From contig OY986971.1 in NCBI GenBank assembly GCA_963920575.1, positions 16,048,492 through 16,112,491 on the forward strand: a stretch of DNA of 64,000 nucleotides, read 5' to 3'. The position numbers and the translations under genes were made by a program. The notes below the pieces were generated by a model. The model had not been told where the DNA came from, did no database searches, and was given only the letters and a program-made list of their open reading frames with translations. Below, piece by piece: positions 1 through 10,288 of this stretch (positions are counted from its first letter, which is position 1; each line of letters opens with the position of its first letter). Source of the stretch: Narthecium ossifragum. Taxonomy: Eukaryota > Streptophyta > Magnoliopsida > Dioscoreales > Nartheciaceae.

Positions 1-4
1 TTTC

Positions 5-124
5 GGGTGCGATCATACCAGCACTAATGCACCGGATCCCATCAGAACTCCGCAGTTAAGCGTGCTTGGGCGAGAGTAGTACTAGGATGGGTGACCTCCT
101 GGGAAGTCCTCGTGTTGCACCCCT
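5..124 (+). rRNA. 5S rRNA: 5S rRNA gene, copy 1
   Basis: Copy 1 has the majority sequence and serves as reference. The product is the 5S RNA of the cytosolic large ribosomal subunit, made by RNA polymerase III with TFIIIA, and it binds ribosomal proteins uL18 and uL5. The 5' GGGTGC (positions 1-6) pairs with GCACCC (113-118) to start helix I, and the next pairs (G7-U112, A8-U111, U9-G110) extend it. The gene holds the conserved plant GGATCC at positions 30-35, the internal control region at 50-97, and ends just before a T6 run. The start was set at the first G after the C at -1; the 3' end is uncertain by one or two bases. Spacer A follows, with A at unit position 192. Confidence 0.98.
54..101 (+). 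promoter_or_regulatory. Internal control region of 5S gene (A box, IE, C box)
   Basis: By the usual 5S numbering, the A box is gene positions 50-64 (54-68 here), the intermediate element is 67-72 (71-76) and the C box is 80-97 (84-101). TFIIIA binds this region and recruits TFIIIC and TFIIIB. The same region occurs in all 132 copies. Changes inside it are A54T in copies 57 and 63, G65A in copy 120 (next to the A box), G68T in copy 119, and G89T in copies 92, 96, 98, 100, 103, 108 and 124. Box limits come from knowledge of Xenopus and Arabidopsis 5S genes. Confidence 0.85.
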
Positions 125-125
125 C

Positions 126-131
126 TTTTTT
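126..131 (+). terminator. Pol III T6 terminator
   Basis: Six T residues start two bases after the gene end, the standard RNA polymerase III stop signal. The run has the same length in every unit I read, at the same offset from each gene start. Confidence 0.93.
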
Positions 132-160
132 GCAAGTCCGCAATCGCGTCATGCAAGCGG

Positions 161-165
161 TTTTT
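161..165 (+). terminator. Possible backup T5 terminator
   Basis: A second run of five T lies about 30 bases after the first. Both runs are close to a TGCAAG hexamer (131-136 and 152-157), so the segment looks like a degenerate direct duplication of the terminator region. A fail-safe role is inference. Copies 16, 23 and 30 have a T to C change just after the run, which leaves the five T intact. Confidence 0.5.
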
Positions 166-410
166 GTCGGAACAACGAAATCCTTACGCCCGGAGAATGC
201 GCGCCGTGCTATTCGAGATCCGGGCGGGCTTCATTTCGCCGGCTCCGCGGTGACCCGGATCCTGGGGCGGTGATTTTAGAAGCGCGGGCGCGTAGTAATC
301 CCCGAACGGCGCGAAAGGGGCCCCGCGCTCGAAGAGGAGAGAGGCTCGGGGGGTTTCGAGTCCCGTCCGGGAACATGGGTGCAGCACAAGAAACCAAATG
401 TGCCACACGG

Positions 411-448
411 GGCCCGCTTAACGGCCGCGATTCGTCGCGAGGCGGGCC
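411..448 (+). other. Nested hairpin/cruciform potential upstream of 5S gene
   Basis: GGCCCGC (411-417) and GCGGGCC (442-448) form a 7-bp outer stem. Inside it CGCGA (426-430) and TCGCG (435-439) form a 5-bp stem closed by a TTCG tetraloop. The structure spans about -78 to -41 of the next gene in every unit. The inner stem has one mismatch in the D spacers and in units with a C to A change at the other arm. Any function is unknown. Confidence 0.55.
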
Positions 449-458
449 ACGGGTTTCG

Positions 459-488
459 GATAATAGGAATGGCGGTGCTAATGATTTC
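459..488 (+). promoter_or_regulatory. Upstream 5S promoter elements (representative, copy 2)
   Basis: Relative to the gene start at 489 there is a TATA-like GATAATAG at -30 to -23, GC at -12/-11 and C at -1. Arabidopsis 5S genes use a TATA-like motif near -28, GC at -12 and C at -1 for efficient Pol III initiation, so the placement fits. B spacers carry GATAAGAG instead (T to G at -25), which affects copies 3, 8, 17, 24, 31, 57, 59, 63, 65, 77, 79, 84, 89 and 121. Confidence 0.8.
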
Positions 489-608
489 GGGCGCGATCAT
501 ACCAGCACTAATGCACCGGATCCCATCAGAACTCCGCAGTTAAGCGTGCTTGGGCGAGAGTAGTACTAGGATGGGTGACCTCCTGGGAAGTCCTCGTGTT
601 GCACCCCT
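489..608 (+). rRNA. 5S rRNA: 5S rRNA gene, copy 2
   Basis: T4C variant, giving a C4-A115 mismatch in helix I. Spacer B follows, with a private G to T at 756. Confidence 0.97.
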
Positions 609-972
609 CTTTTTTGCAAGTCCGCAATCGCGTCATGCAAGCGGTTTTTGTCGGAACAACGAAATCCTTACGCCCGGAGCATGCGCGCCGTGCTATTCGA
701 GATCCGGGCGGGCTTCATTTCGCCGGCTCCGCGGTGACCCGGATCCTGGGGCGGTTATTTTAGAAGCGCGGGCGCGTAGTAATCCCCGAACGGCGCGAAA
801 GGGGCCCCGCGCTCGAAGAGGAGAGAGGCTCTGGGGGTTTCGAGTCCCGTCCGGGAACATTGGTGCAGCACAAGAAACCAAATGTGCAACACGGGGCCCG
901 CTTAACGGCCGCGATTCGTCGCGAGGCGGGCCACGGGTTTCGGATAAGAGGAATGGCGGTGCTAATGATTTC

Positions 973-1092
973 GGGTGCGATCATACCAGCACTAATGCAC
1001 CGGATCCCATCAGAACTCCGCAGTTAAGCGTGCTTGGGCGAGAGTAGTACTAGGATGGGTGACCTCCTGGGAAGTCCTCGTGTTGCACCCCT
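973..1092 (+). rRNA. 5S rRNA: 5S rRNA gene, copy 3
   Basis: Consensus gene. The upstream TATA-like element has G at -25 (948). Spacer A with u192 A and u215 A. Confidence 0.97.
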
Positions 1093-1456
1093 CTTTTTTG
1101 CAAGTCCGCAATCGCGTCATGCAAGCGGTTTTTGTCGGAACAACGAAATCCTTACGCCCGGAGAATGCGCGCCGTGCTATTCGAGAACCGGGCGGGCTTC
1201 ATTTCGCCGGCTCCGCGGTGACCCGGATCCTGGGGCGGTGATTTTAGAAGCGCGGGCGCGTAGTAATCCCCGAACGGCGCGAAAGGGGCCCCGCGCTCGA
1301 AGAGGAGAGAGGCTCGGGGGGTTTCGAGTCCCGTCCGGGAACATGGGTGCAGCACAAGAAACCAAATGTGCCACACGGGGCCCGCTTAACGGCCGCGATT
1401 CGTCGCGAGGCGGGCCACGGGTTTCGGATAATAGGAATGGCGGTGCTAATGATTTC

Positions 1457-1576
1457 GGGCGCGATCATACCAGCACTAATGCACCGGATCCCATCAGAAC
1501 TCCGCAGTTAAGCGTGCTTGGGCGAGAGTAGTACTAGGATGGGTGACCTCCTGGGAAGTCCTCGTGTTGCACCCCT
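1457..1576 (+). rRNA. 5S rRNA: 5S rRNA gene, copy 4
   Basis: T4C variant. Spacer C. Confidence 0.97.
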
Positions 1577-1940
1577 CTTTTTTGCAAGTCCGCAATCGCG
1601 TCATGCAAGCGGTTTTTGTCGGAACAACGAAATCCTTACGCCCGGAGCATGCGCGCCTTGCTATTCGAGATCCGGGCGGGCTTCATTTCGCCGGCTCCGC
1701 GGTGACCCGAATCCTGGGGCGGTGATTTTAGAAGCGCGGGCGCGTAGTAATCCCCGAACGGCGCGAAAGGGGCCCCGCGCTCGAAGAGGAGAGAGGCTCG
1801 GGGGGTTTCGAGTCCCGTCCGGGAACATGGGTGCAGCACAAGAAACCAAATGTGCCACACGGGGCCCGCTTAACGGCCGCGATTCGTCGCGAGGCGGGCC
1901 ACGGGTTTCGGATAATAGGAATGGCGGTGCTAATGATTTC

Positions 1941-2060
1941 GGGTGCGATCATACCAGCACTAATGCACCGGATCCCATCAGAACTCCGCAGTTAAGCGTG
2001 CTTGGGCGAGAGTAGTACTAGGATGGGTGACCTCCTGGGAAGTCCTCGTGTTGCACCCCT
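1941..2060 (+). rRNA. 5S rRNA: 5S rRNA gene, copy 5
   Basis: Consensus gene. Spacer D. Confidence 0.98.
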
Positions 2061-2424
2061 CTTTTTTGCAAGTCCGCAATCGCGTCATGCAAGCGGTTTT
2101 TGTCGGAACAACGAAATCCTTACGCCCGGAGCATGCGCGCCGTGCTATTCGAGATCCGGGCGGGCTTCATTTCGCCGGCTCCGCGGTGACCCGGATCCTG
2201 GGGCGGTGATTTTAGAAGCGCGGGCGCGTAGTAATCCCCGAACGGCGCGAAAGGGGCCCCGCGCTCGAAGAGGAGAGAGGCTCTGGGGGTTTCGAGTCCC
2301 GTCCGGGAACATTGGTGCAGCACAAGAAACCAAATGTGCCACACGGGGCCCGCTTAACGGCCTCGATTCGTCGCGAGGCGGGCCACGGGTTTCGGATAAT
2401 AGGAATGGCGGTGCTAATGATTTC

Positions 2425-2544
2425 GGGTGCGATCATACCAGCACTAATGCACCGGATCCCATCAGAACTCCGCAGTTAAGCGTGCTTGGGCGAGAGTAGT
2501 ACTAGGATGGGTGACCTCCTGGGAAGTCCTCGTGTTGCACCCCT
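2425..2544 (+). rRNA. 5S rRNA: 5S rRNA gene, copy 6
   Basis: Consensus gene. Spacer A with u192 A and a private C to G near 2641. Confidence 0.98.
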
Positions 2545-2908
2545 CTTTTTTGCAAGTCCGCAATCGCGTCATGCAAGCGGTTTTTGTCGGAACAACGAAA
2601 TCCTTACGCCCGGAGAATGCGCGCCGTGCTATTCGAGATCGGGGCGGGCTTCATTTCGCCGGCTCCGCGGTGACCCGGATCCTGGGGCGGTGATTTTAGA
2701 AGCGCGGGCGCGTAGTAATCCCCGAACGGCGCGAAAGGGGCCCCGCGCTCGAAGAGGAGAGAGGCTCGGGGGGTTTCGAGTCCCGTCCGGGAACATGGGT
2801 GCAGCACAAGAAACCAAATGTGCCACACGGGGCCCGCTTAACGGCCGCGATTCGTCGCGAGGCGGGCCACGGGTTTCGGATAATAGGAATGGCGGTGCTA
2901 ATGATTTC

Positions 2909-3028
2909 GGGCGCGATCATACCAGCACTAATGCACCGGATCCCATCAGAACTCCGCAGTTAAGCGTGCTTGGGCGAGAGTAGTACTAGGATGGGTGACC
3001 TCCTGGGAAGTCCTCGTGTTGCACCCCT
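2909..3028 (+). rRNA. 5S rRNA: 5S rRNA gene, copy 7
   Basis: T4C variant. Spacer B, with C to A breaking its GGGGCCCC palindrome. Confidence 0.97.
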
Positions 3029-3392
3029 CTTTTTTGCAAGTCCGCAATCGCGTCATGCAAGCGGTTTTTGTCGGAACAACGAAATCCTTACGCCCGGAGC
3101 ATGCGCGCCGTGCTATTCGAGATCCGGGCGGGCTTCATTTCGCCGGCTCCGCGGTGACCCGGATCCTGGGGCGGTGATTTTAGAAGCGCGGGCGCGTAGT
3201 AATCCCCGAACGGCGCGAAAGGGGACCCGCGCTCGAAGAGGAGAGAGGCTCTGGGGGTTTCGAGTCCCGTCCGGGAACATTGGTGCAGCACAAGAAACCA
3301 AATGTGCAACACGGGGCCCGCTTAACGGCCGCGATTCGTCGCGAGGCGGGCCACGGGTTTCGGATAAGAGGAATGGCGGTGCTAATGATTTC

Positions 3393-3512
3393 GGGTGCGA
3401 TCATACCAGCACTAATGCACCGGATCCCATCAGAACTCCGCAGTTAAGCGTGCTTGGGCGAGAGTAGTACTAGGATGGGTGACCTCCTGGGAAGTCCTCG
3501 TGTTGCACCCCT
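3393..3512 (+). rRNA. 5S rRNA: 5S rRNA gene, copy 8
   Basis: Consensus gene, TATA-like G at -25. Spacer A with u192 A and u215 A. Confidence 0.97.
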
Positions 3513-3876
3513 CTTTTTTGCAAGTCCGCAATCGCGTCATGCAAGCGGTTTTTGTCGGAACAACGAAATCCTTACGCCCGGAGAATGCGCGCCGTGCTAT
3601 TCGAGAACCGGGCGGGCTTCATTTCGCCGGCTCCGCGGTGACCCGGATCCTGGGGCGGTGATTTTAGAAGCGCGGGCGCGTAGTAATCCCCGAACGGCGC
3701 GAAAGGGGCCCCGCGCTCGAAGAGGAGAGAGGCTCGGGGGGTTTCGAGTCCCGTCCGGGAACATGGGTGCAGCACAAGAAACCAAATGTGCCACACGGGG
3801 CCCGCTTAACGGCCGCGATTCGTCGCGAGGCGGGCCACGGGTTTCGGATAATAGGAATGGCGGTGCTAATGATTTC

Positions 3877-3996
3877 GGGCGCGATCATACCAGCACTAAT
3901 GCACCGGATCCCATCAGAACTCCGCAGTTAAGCGTGCTTGGGCGAGAGTAGTACTAGGATGGGTGACCTCCTGGGAAGTCCTCGTGTTGCACCCCT
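3877..3996 (+). rRNA. 5S rRNA: 5S rRNA gene, copy 9
   Basis: T4C variant. Spacer C. Confidence 0.97.
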
Positions 3997-4360
3997 CTTT
4001 TTTGCAAGTCCGCAATCGCGTCATGCAAGCGGTTTTTGTCGGAACAACGAAATCCTTACGCCCGGAGCATGCGCGCCTTGCTATTCGAGATCCGGGCGGG
4101 CTTCATTTCGCCGGCTCCGCGGTGACCCGAATCCTGGGGCGGTGATTTTAGAAGCGCGGGCGCGTAGTAATCCCCGAACGGCGCGAAAGGGGCCCCGCGC
4201 TCGAAGAGGAGAGAGGCTCGGGGGGTTTCGAGTCCCGTCCGGGAACATGGGTGCAGCACAAGAAACCAAATGTGCCACACGGGGCCCGCTTAACGGCCGC
4301 GATTCGTCGCGAGGCGGGCCACGGGTTTCGGATAATAGGAATGGCGGTGCTAATGATTTC

Positions 4361-4480
4361 GGGTGCGATCATACCAGCACTAATGCACCGGATCCCATCA
4401 GAACTCCGCAGTTAAGCGTGCTTGGGCGAGAGTAGTACTAGGATGGGTGACCTCCTGGGAAGTCCTCGTGTTGCACCCCT
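4361..4480 (+). rRNA. 5S rRNA: 5S rRNA gene, copy 10
   Basis: Consensus gene. Spacer D. Confidence 0.98.
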
Positions 4481-4844
4481 CTTTTTTGCAAGTCCGCAAT
4501 CGCGTCATGCAAGCGGTTTTTGTCGGAACAACGAAATCCTTACGCCCGGAGCATGCGCGCCGTGCTATTCGAGATCCGGGCGGGCTTCATTTCGCCGGCT
4601 CCGCGGTGACCCGGATCCTGGGGCGGTGATTTTAGAAGCGCGGGCGCGTAGTAATCCCCGAACGGCGCGAAAGGGGCCCCGCGCTCGAAGAGGAGAGAGG
4701 CTCTGGGGGTTTCGAGTCCCGTCCGGGAACATTGGTGCAGCACAAGAAACCAAATGTGCCACACGGGGCCCGCTTAACGGCCTCGATTCGTCGCGAGGCG
4801 GGCCACGGGTTTCGGATAATAGGAATGGCGGTGCTAATGATTTC

Positions 4845-4964
4845 GGGTGCGATCATACCAGCACTAATGCACCGGATCCCATCAGAACTCCGCAGTTAAG
4901 CGTGCTTGGGCGAGAGTAGTACTAGGATGGGTGACCTCCTGGGAAGTCCTCGTGTTGCACCCCT
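4845..4964 (+). rRNA. 5S rRNA: 5S rRNA gene, copy 11
   Basis: Consensus gene. Spacer C. Confidence 0.98.
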
Positions 4965-5328
4965 CTTTTTTGCAAGTCCGCAATCGCGTCATGCAAGCGG
5001 TTTTTGTCGGAACAACGAAATCCTTACGCCCGGAGCATGCGCGCCTTGCTATTCGAGATCCGGGCGGGCTTCATTTCGCCGGCTCCGCGGTGACCCGAAT
5101 CCTGGGGCGGTGATTTTAGAAGCGCGGGCGCGTAGTAATCCCCGAACGGCGCGAAAGGGGCCCCGCGCTCGAAGAGGAGAGAGGCTCGGGGGGTTTCGAG
5201 TCCCGTCCGGGAACATGGGTGCAGCACAAGAAACCAAATGTGCCACACGGGGCCCGCTTAACGGCCGCGATTCGTCGCGAGGCGGGCCACGGGTTTCGGA
5301 TAATAGGAATGGCGGTGCTAATGATTTC

Positions 5329-5448
5329 GGGTGCGATCATACCAGCACTAATGCACCGGATCCCATCAGAACTCCGCAGTTAAGCGTGCTTGGGCGAGAG
5401 TAGTACTAGGATGGGTGACCTCCTGGGAAGTCCTCGTGTTGCACCCCT
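5329..5448 (+). rRNA. 5S rRNA: 5S rRNA gene, copy 12
   Basis: Consensus gene, first of the 7-unit block. Spacer D. Confidence 0.98.
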
Positions 5449-5812
5449 CTTTTTTGCAAGTCCGCAATCGCGTCATGCAAGCGGTTTTTGTCGGAACAAC
5501 GAAATCCTTACGCCCGGAGCATGCGCGCCGTGCTATTCGAGATCCGGGCGGGCTTCATTTCGCCGGCTCCGCGGTGACCCGGATCCTGGGGCGGTGATTT
5601 TAGAAGCGCGGGCGCGTAGTAATCCCCGAACGGCGCGAAAGGGGCCCCGCGCTCGAAGAGGAGAGAGGCTCTGGGGGTTTCGAGTCCCGTCCGGGAACAT
5701 TGGTGCAGCACAAGAAACCAAATGTGCCACACGGGGCCCGCTTAACGGCCTCGATTCGTCGCGAGGCGGGCCACGGGTTTCGGATAATAGGAATGGCGGT
5801 GCTAATGATTTC

Positions 5813-5932
5813 GGGTGCGATCATACCAGCACTAATGCACCGGATCCCATCAGAACTCCGCAGTTAAGCGTGCTTGGGCGAGAGTAGTACTAGGATGGGT
5901 GACCTCCTGGGAAGTCCTCGTGTTGCACCCCT
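5813..5932 (+). rRNA. 5S rRNA: 5S rRNA gene, copy 13
   Basis: Consensus gene. Spacer C. Confidence 0.98.
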
Positions 5933-6296
5933 CTTTTTTGCAAGTCCGCAATCGCGTCATGCAAGCGGTTTTTGTCGGAACAACGAAATCCTTACGCCCG
6001 GAGCATGCGCGCCTTGCTATTCGAGATCCGGGCGGGCTTCATTTCGCCGGCTCCGCGGTGACCCGAATCCTGGGGCGGTGATTTTAGAAGCGCGGGCGCG
6101 TAGTAATCCCCGAACGGCGCGAAAGGGGCCCCGCGCTCGAAGAGGAGAGAGGCTCGGGGGGTTTCGAGTCCCGTCCGGGAACATGGGTGCAGCACAAGAA
6201 ACCAAATGTGCCACACGGGGCCCGCTTAACGGCCGCGATTCGTCGCGAGGCGGGCCACGGGTTTCGGATAATAGGAATGGCGGTGCTAATGATTTC

Positions 6297-6416
6297 GGGT
6301 GCGATCATACCAGCACTAATGCACCGGATCCCATCAGAACTCCGCAGTTAAGCGTGCTTGGGCGAGAGTAGTACTAGGATGGGTGACCTCCTGGGAAGTC
6401 CTCGTGTTGCACCCCT
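6297..6416 (+). rRNA. 5S rRNA: 5S rRNA gene, copy 14
   Basis: Consensus gene. Spacer D. Confidence 0.98.
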
Positions 6417-6780
6417 CTTTTTTGCAAGTCCGCAATCGCGTCATGCAAGCGGTTTTTGTCGGAACAACGAAATCCTTACGCCCGGAGCATGCGCGCCGTG
6501 CTATTCGAGATCCGGGCGGGCTTCATTTCGCCGGCTCCGCGGTGACCCGGATCCTGGGGCGGTGATTTTAGAAGCGCGGGCGCGTAGTAATCCCCGAACG
6601 GCGCGAAAGGGGCCCCGCGCTCGAAGAGGAGAGAGGCTCTGGGGGTTTCGAGTCCCGTCCGGGAACATTGGTGCAGCACAAGAAACCAAATGTGCCACAC
6701 GGGGCCCGCTTAACGGCCTCGATTCGTCGCGAGGCGGGCCACGGGTTTCGGATAATAGGAATGGCGGTGCTAATGATTTC

Positions 6781-6900
6781 GGGTGCGATCATACCAGCAC
6801 TAATGCACCGGATCCCATCAGAACTCCGCAGTTAAGCGTGCTTGGGCGAGAGTAGTACTAGGATGGGTGACCTCCTGGGAAGTCCTCGTGTTGCACCCCT
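6781..6900 (+). rRNA. 5S rRNA: 5S rRNA gene, copy 15
   Basis: Consensus gene. It lacks the T109A seen in its counterparts 22 and 29. Spacer D with a private G to C at 7055. Confidence 0.98.
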
Positions 6901-7264
6901 CTTTTTTGCAAGTCCGCAATCGCGTCATGCAAGCGGTTTTTGTCGGAACAACGAAATCCTTACGCCCGGAGCATGCGCGCCGTGCTATTCGAGATCCGGG
7001 CGGGCTTCATTTCGCCGGCTCCGCGGTGACCCGGATCCTGGGGCGGTGATTTTACAAGCGCGGGCGCGTAGTAATCCCCGAACGGCGCGAAAGGGGCCCC
7101 GCGCTCGAAGAGGAGAGAGGCTCTGGGGGTTTCGAGTCCCGTCCGGGAACATTGGTGCAGCACAAGAAACCAAATGTGCCACACGGGGCCCGCTTAACGG
7201 CCTCGATTCGTCGCGAGGCGGGCCACGGGTTTCGGATAATAGGAATGGCGGTGCTAATGATTTC

Positions 7265-7384
7265 GGGTGCGATCATACCAGCAGTAATGCACCGGATCCC
7301 ATCAGAACTCCGCAGTTAAGCGTGCTTGGGCGAGAGTAGTACTAGGATGGGTGACCTCCTGGGAAGTCCTCGTGTTGCACCCCT
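7265..7384 (+). rRNA. 5S rRNA: 5S rRNA gene, copy 16
   Basis: C20G variant (7284). Spacer B with T to C after the T5 run. Confidence 0.97.
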
Positions 7385-7748
7385 CTTTTTTGCAAGTCCG
7401 CAATCGCGTCATGCAAGCGGTTTTTGCCGGAACAACGAAATCCTTACGCCCGGAGCATGCGCGCCGTGCTATTCGAGATCCGGGCGGGCTTCATTTCGCC
7501 GGCTCCGCGGTGACCCGGATCCTGGGGCGGTGATTTTAGAAGCGCGGGCGCGTAGTAATCCCCGAACGGCGCGAAAGGGGCCCCGCGCTCGAAGAGGAGA
7601 GAGGCTCTGGGGGTTTCGAGTCCCGTCCGGGAACATTGGTGCAGCACAAGAAACCAAATGTGCAACACGGGGCCCGCTTAACGGCCGCGATTCGTCGCGA
7701 GGCGGGCCACGGGTTTCGGATAAGAGGAATGGCGGTGCTAATGATTTC

Positions 7749-7868
7749 GGGTGCGATCATACCAGCACTAATGCACCGGATCCCATCAGAACTCCGCAGT
7801 TAAGCGTGCTTGGGCGAGAGTAGTACTAGGATGGGTGACCTCCTGGGAAGTCCTCGTGTTGCACCCCT
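7749..7868 (+). rRNA. 5S rRNA: 5S rRNA gene, copy 17
   Basis: Consensus gene, TATA-like G at -25. Spacer A. Confidence 0.97.
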
Positions 7869-8232
7869 CTTTTTTGCAAGTCCGCAATCGCGTCATGCAA
7901 GCGGTTTTTGTCGGAACAACGAAATCCTTACGCCCGGAGCATGCGCGCCGTGCTATTCGAGATCCGGGCGGGCTTCATTTCGCCGGCTCCGCGGTGACCC
8001 GGATCCTGGGGCGGTGATTTTAGAAGCGCGGGCGCGTAGTAATCCCCGAACGGCGCGAAAGGGGCCCCGCGCTCGAAGAGGAGAGAGGCTCGGGGGGTTT
8101 CGAGTCCCGTCCGGGAACATGGGTGCAGCACAAGAAACCAAATGTGCCACACGGGGCCCGCTTAACGGCCGCGATTCGTCGCGAGGCGGGCCACGGGTTT
8201 CGGATAATAGGAATGGCGGTGCTAATGATTTC

Positions 8233-8352
8233 GGGCGCGATCATACCAGCACTAATGCACCGGATCCCATCAGAACTCCGCAGTTAAGCGTGCTTGGGCG
8301 AGAGTAGTACTAGGATGGGTGACCTCCTGGGAAGTCCTCGTGTTGCACCCCT
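8233..8352 (+). rRNA. 5S rRNA: 5S rRNA gene, copy 18
   Basis: T4C variant. Spacer C. Confidence 0.97.
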
Positions 8353-8716
8353 CTTTTTTGCAAGTCCGCAATCGCGTCATGCAAGCGGTTTTTGTCGGAA
8401 CAACGAAATCCTTACGCCCGGAGCATGCGCGCCTTGCTATTCGAGATCCGGGCGGGCTTCATTTCGCCGGCTCCGCGGTGACCCGAATCCTGGGGCGGTG
8501 ATTTTAGAAGCGCGGGCGCGTAGTAATCCCCGAACGGCGCGAAAGGGGCCCCGCGCTCGAAGAGGAGAGAGGCTCGGGGGGTTTCGAGTCCCGTCCGGGA
8601 ACATGGGTGCAGCACAAGAAACCAAATGTGCCACACGGGGCCCGCTTAACGGCCGCGATTCGTCGCGAGGCGGGCCACGGGTTTCGGATAATAGGAATGG
8701 CGGTGCTAATGATTTC

Positions 8717-8836
8717 GGGTGCGATCATACCAGCACTAATGCACCGGATCCCATCAGAACTCCGCAGTTAAGCGTGCTTGGGCGAGAGTAGTACTAGGAT
8801 GGGTGACCTCCTGGGAAGTCCTCGTGTTGCACCCCT
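8717..8836 (+). rRNA. 5S rRNA: 5S rRNA gene, copy 19
   Basis: Consensus gene, first of the second 7-unit block. Spacer D. Confidence 0.98.
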
Positions 8837-9200
8837 CTTTTTTGCAAGTCCGCAATCGCGTCATGCAAGCGGTTTTTGTCGGAACAACGAAATCCTTACG
8901 CCCGGAGCATGCGCGCCGTGCTATTCGAGATCCGGGCGGGCTTCATTTCGCCGGCTCCGCGGTGACCCGGATCCTGGGGCGGTGATTTTAGAAGCGCGGG
9001 CGCGTAGTAATCCCCGAACGGCGCGAAAGGGGCCCCGCGCTCGAAGAGGAGAGAGGCTCTGGGGGTTTCGAGTCCCGTCCGGGAACATTGGTGCAGCACA
9101 AGAAACCAAATGTGCCACACGGGGCCCGCTTAACGGCCTCGATTCGTCGCGAGGCGGGCCACGGGTTTCGGATAATAGGAATGGCGGTGCTAATGATTTC

Positions 9201-9320
9201 GGGTGCGATCATACCAGCACTAATGCACCGGATCCCATCAGAACTCCGCAGTTAAGCGTGCTTGGGCGAGAGTAGTACTAGGATGGGTGACCTCCTGGGA
9301 AGTCCTCGTGTTGCACCCCT
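9201..9320 (+). rRNA. 5S rRNA: 5S rRNA gene, copy 20
   Basis: Consensus gene. Spacer C. Confidence 0.98.
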
Positions 9321-9684
9321 CTTTTTTGCAAGTCCGCAATCGCGTCATGCAAGCGGTTTTTGTCGGAACAACGAAATCCTTACGCCCGGAGCATGCGCGC
9401 CTTGCTATTCGAGATCCGGGCGGGCTTCATTTCGCCGGCTCCGCGGTGACCCGAATCCTGGGGCGGTGATTTTAGAAGCGCGGGCGCGTAGTAATCCCCG
9501 AACGGCGCGAAAGGGGCCCCGCGCTCGAAGAGGAGAGAGGCTCGGGGGGTTTCGAGTCCCGTCCGGGAACATGGGTGCAGCACAAGAAACCAAATGTGCC
9601 ACACGGGGCCCGCTTAACGGCCGCGATTCGTCGCGAGGCGGGCCACGGGTTTCGGATAATAGGAATGGCGGTGCTAATGATTTC

Positions 9685-9804
9685 GGGTGCGATCATACCA
9701 GCACTAATGCACCGGATCCCATCAGAACTCCGCAGTTAAGCGTGCTTGGGCGAGAGTAGTACTAGGATGGGTGACCTCCTGGGAAGTCCTCGTGTTGCAC
9801 CCCT
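9685..9804 (+). rRNA. 5S rRNA: 5S rRNA gene, copy 21
   Basis: Consensus gene. Spacer D. Confidence 0.98.
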
Positions 9805-10168
9805 CTTTTTTGCAAGTCCGCAATCGCGTCATGCAAGCGGTTTTTGTCGGAACAACGAAATCCTTACGCCCGGAGCATGCGCGCCGTGCTATTCGAGATC
9901 CGGGCGGGCTTCATTTCGCCGGCTCCGCGGTGACCCGGATCCTGGGGCGGTGATTTTAGAAGCGCGGGCGCGTAGTAATCCCCGAACGGCGCGAAAGGGG
10001 CCCCGCGCTCGAAGAGGAGAGAGGCTCTGGGGGTTTCGAGTCCCGTCCGGGAACATTGGTGCAGCACAAGAAACCAAATGTGCCACACGGGGCCCGCTTA
10101 ACGGCCTCGATTCGTCGCGAGGCGGGCCACGGGTTTCGGATAATAGGAATGGCGGTGCTAATGATTTC

Positions 10169-10288
10169 GGGTGCGATCATACCAGCACTAATGCACCGGA
10201 TCCCATCAGAACTCCGCAGTTAAGCGTGCTTGGGCGAGAGTAGTACTAGGATGGGTGACCTCCTGGGAAGTCCTCGAGTTGCACCCCT
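10169..10288 (+). rRNA. 5S rRNA: 5S rRNA gene, copy 22
   Basis: T109A variant (10277), next to helix I. Spacer D. Confidence 0.97.

Larger units (their letters stand above)
125..488 (+). other. 5S intergenic spacer (representative) and key to spacer types
   Basis: This 364-base GC-rich spacer has no credible coding potential. Unit numbering sets gene base 1 as u1. Diagnostic bases are u192 A/C, u198 C/T, u202 G/T, u231 T/C, u241 C/T, u254 G/A, u260 G/T, u326 C/T, u344 G/T, u346 G/C, u373 G/T, u400 C/A, u423 G/T, u460 T/G and position 4 (T/C) of the next gene. Type A has G at u344 and u373 and C4 in the next gene. H is A with T4 next. C has u254 A. G has u241 T plus u254 A. D has T at u344, u373 and u423. 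F has T at u344 and u373. B is F plus u400 A and u460 G. E has u231 C and u373 T. J has u346 C. K has u326 T. A GGATCC at u253-258 is lost when u254 is A. Confidence 0.9.
5..4844 (+). repeat. 5-unit higher-order repeat, two copies of 2420 bases
   Basis: Units 1-5 and 6-10 share the spacer order A, B, A, C, D. The otherwise rare u192 A occurs in units 1, 3, 6 and 8, and a private T to A at u215 occurs in units 3 and 8 only. The copies have since diverged: unit 2 has G to T at 756, unit 6 a C to G in its spacer, and unit 7 a C to A in the GGGGCCCC motif. Confidence 0.85.
3877..6780 (+). repeat. C/D dimer repeat, three copies of 968 bases
   Basis: Units 9-10, 11-12 and 13-14 alternate spacer C (u202 T, u254 A) and spacer D (u423 T). 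The last three units also begin the first 7-unit block, so the dimer expansion and that block overlap. Confidence 0.8.

Noticed and set aside
257..262. GGATCC sites as a biological feature
   Set aside because: They are useful landmarks (one in the gene, one in the spacer, the latter lost in C and G spacers and the gene one in copy 65) but there is no sign of function beyond 5S conservation.
361..372. TCCCG-TC-CGGGA as a hairpin
   Set aside because: The loop would be only two bases, or four with a four-pair stem. It is too short to claim as a functional structure.
317..381. G-quadruplex in the spacer
   Set aside because: There are G runs at 317-320, 348-353 and near 369-379, but loops are long and the T at u344 and u373 in many units shortens the runs. 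Support is too weak.
66..563. A 165-codon open reading frame repeated in almost every unit, plus 60-82-codon frames on both strands
   Set aside because: They run from inside a 5S gene through the spacer into the next 5S gene. The 484-base period is not a multiple of three. Frames gain stops in units 38, 39, 41-43 and 123 with no sign of constraint. GC-rich repeats give such frames by chance.
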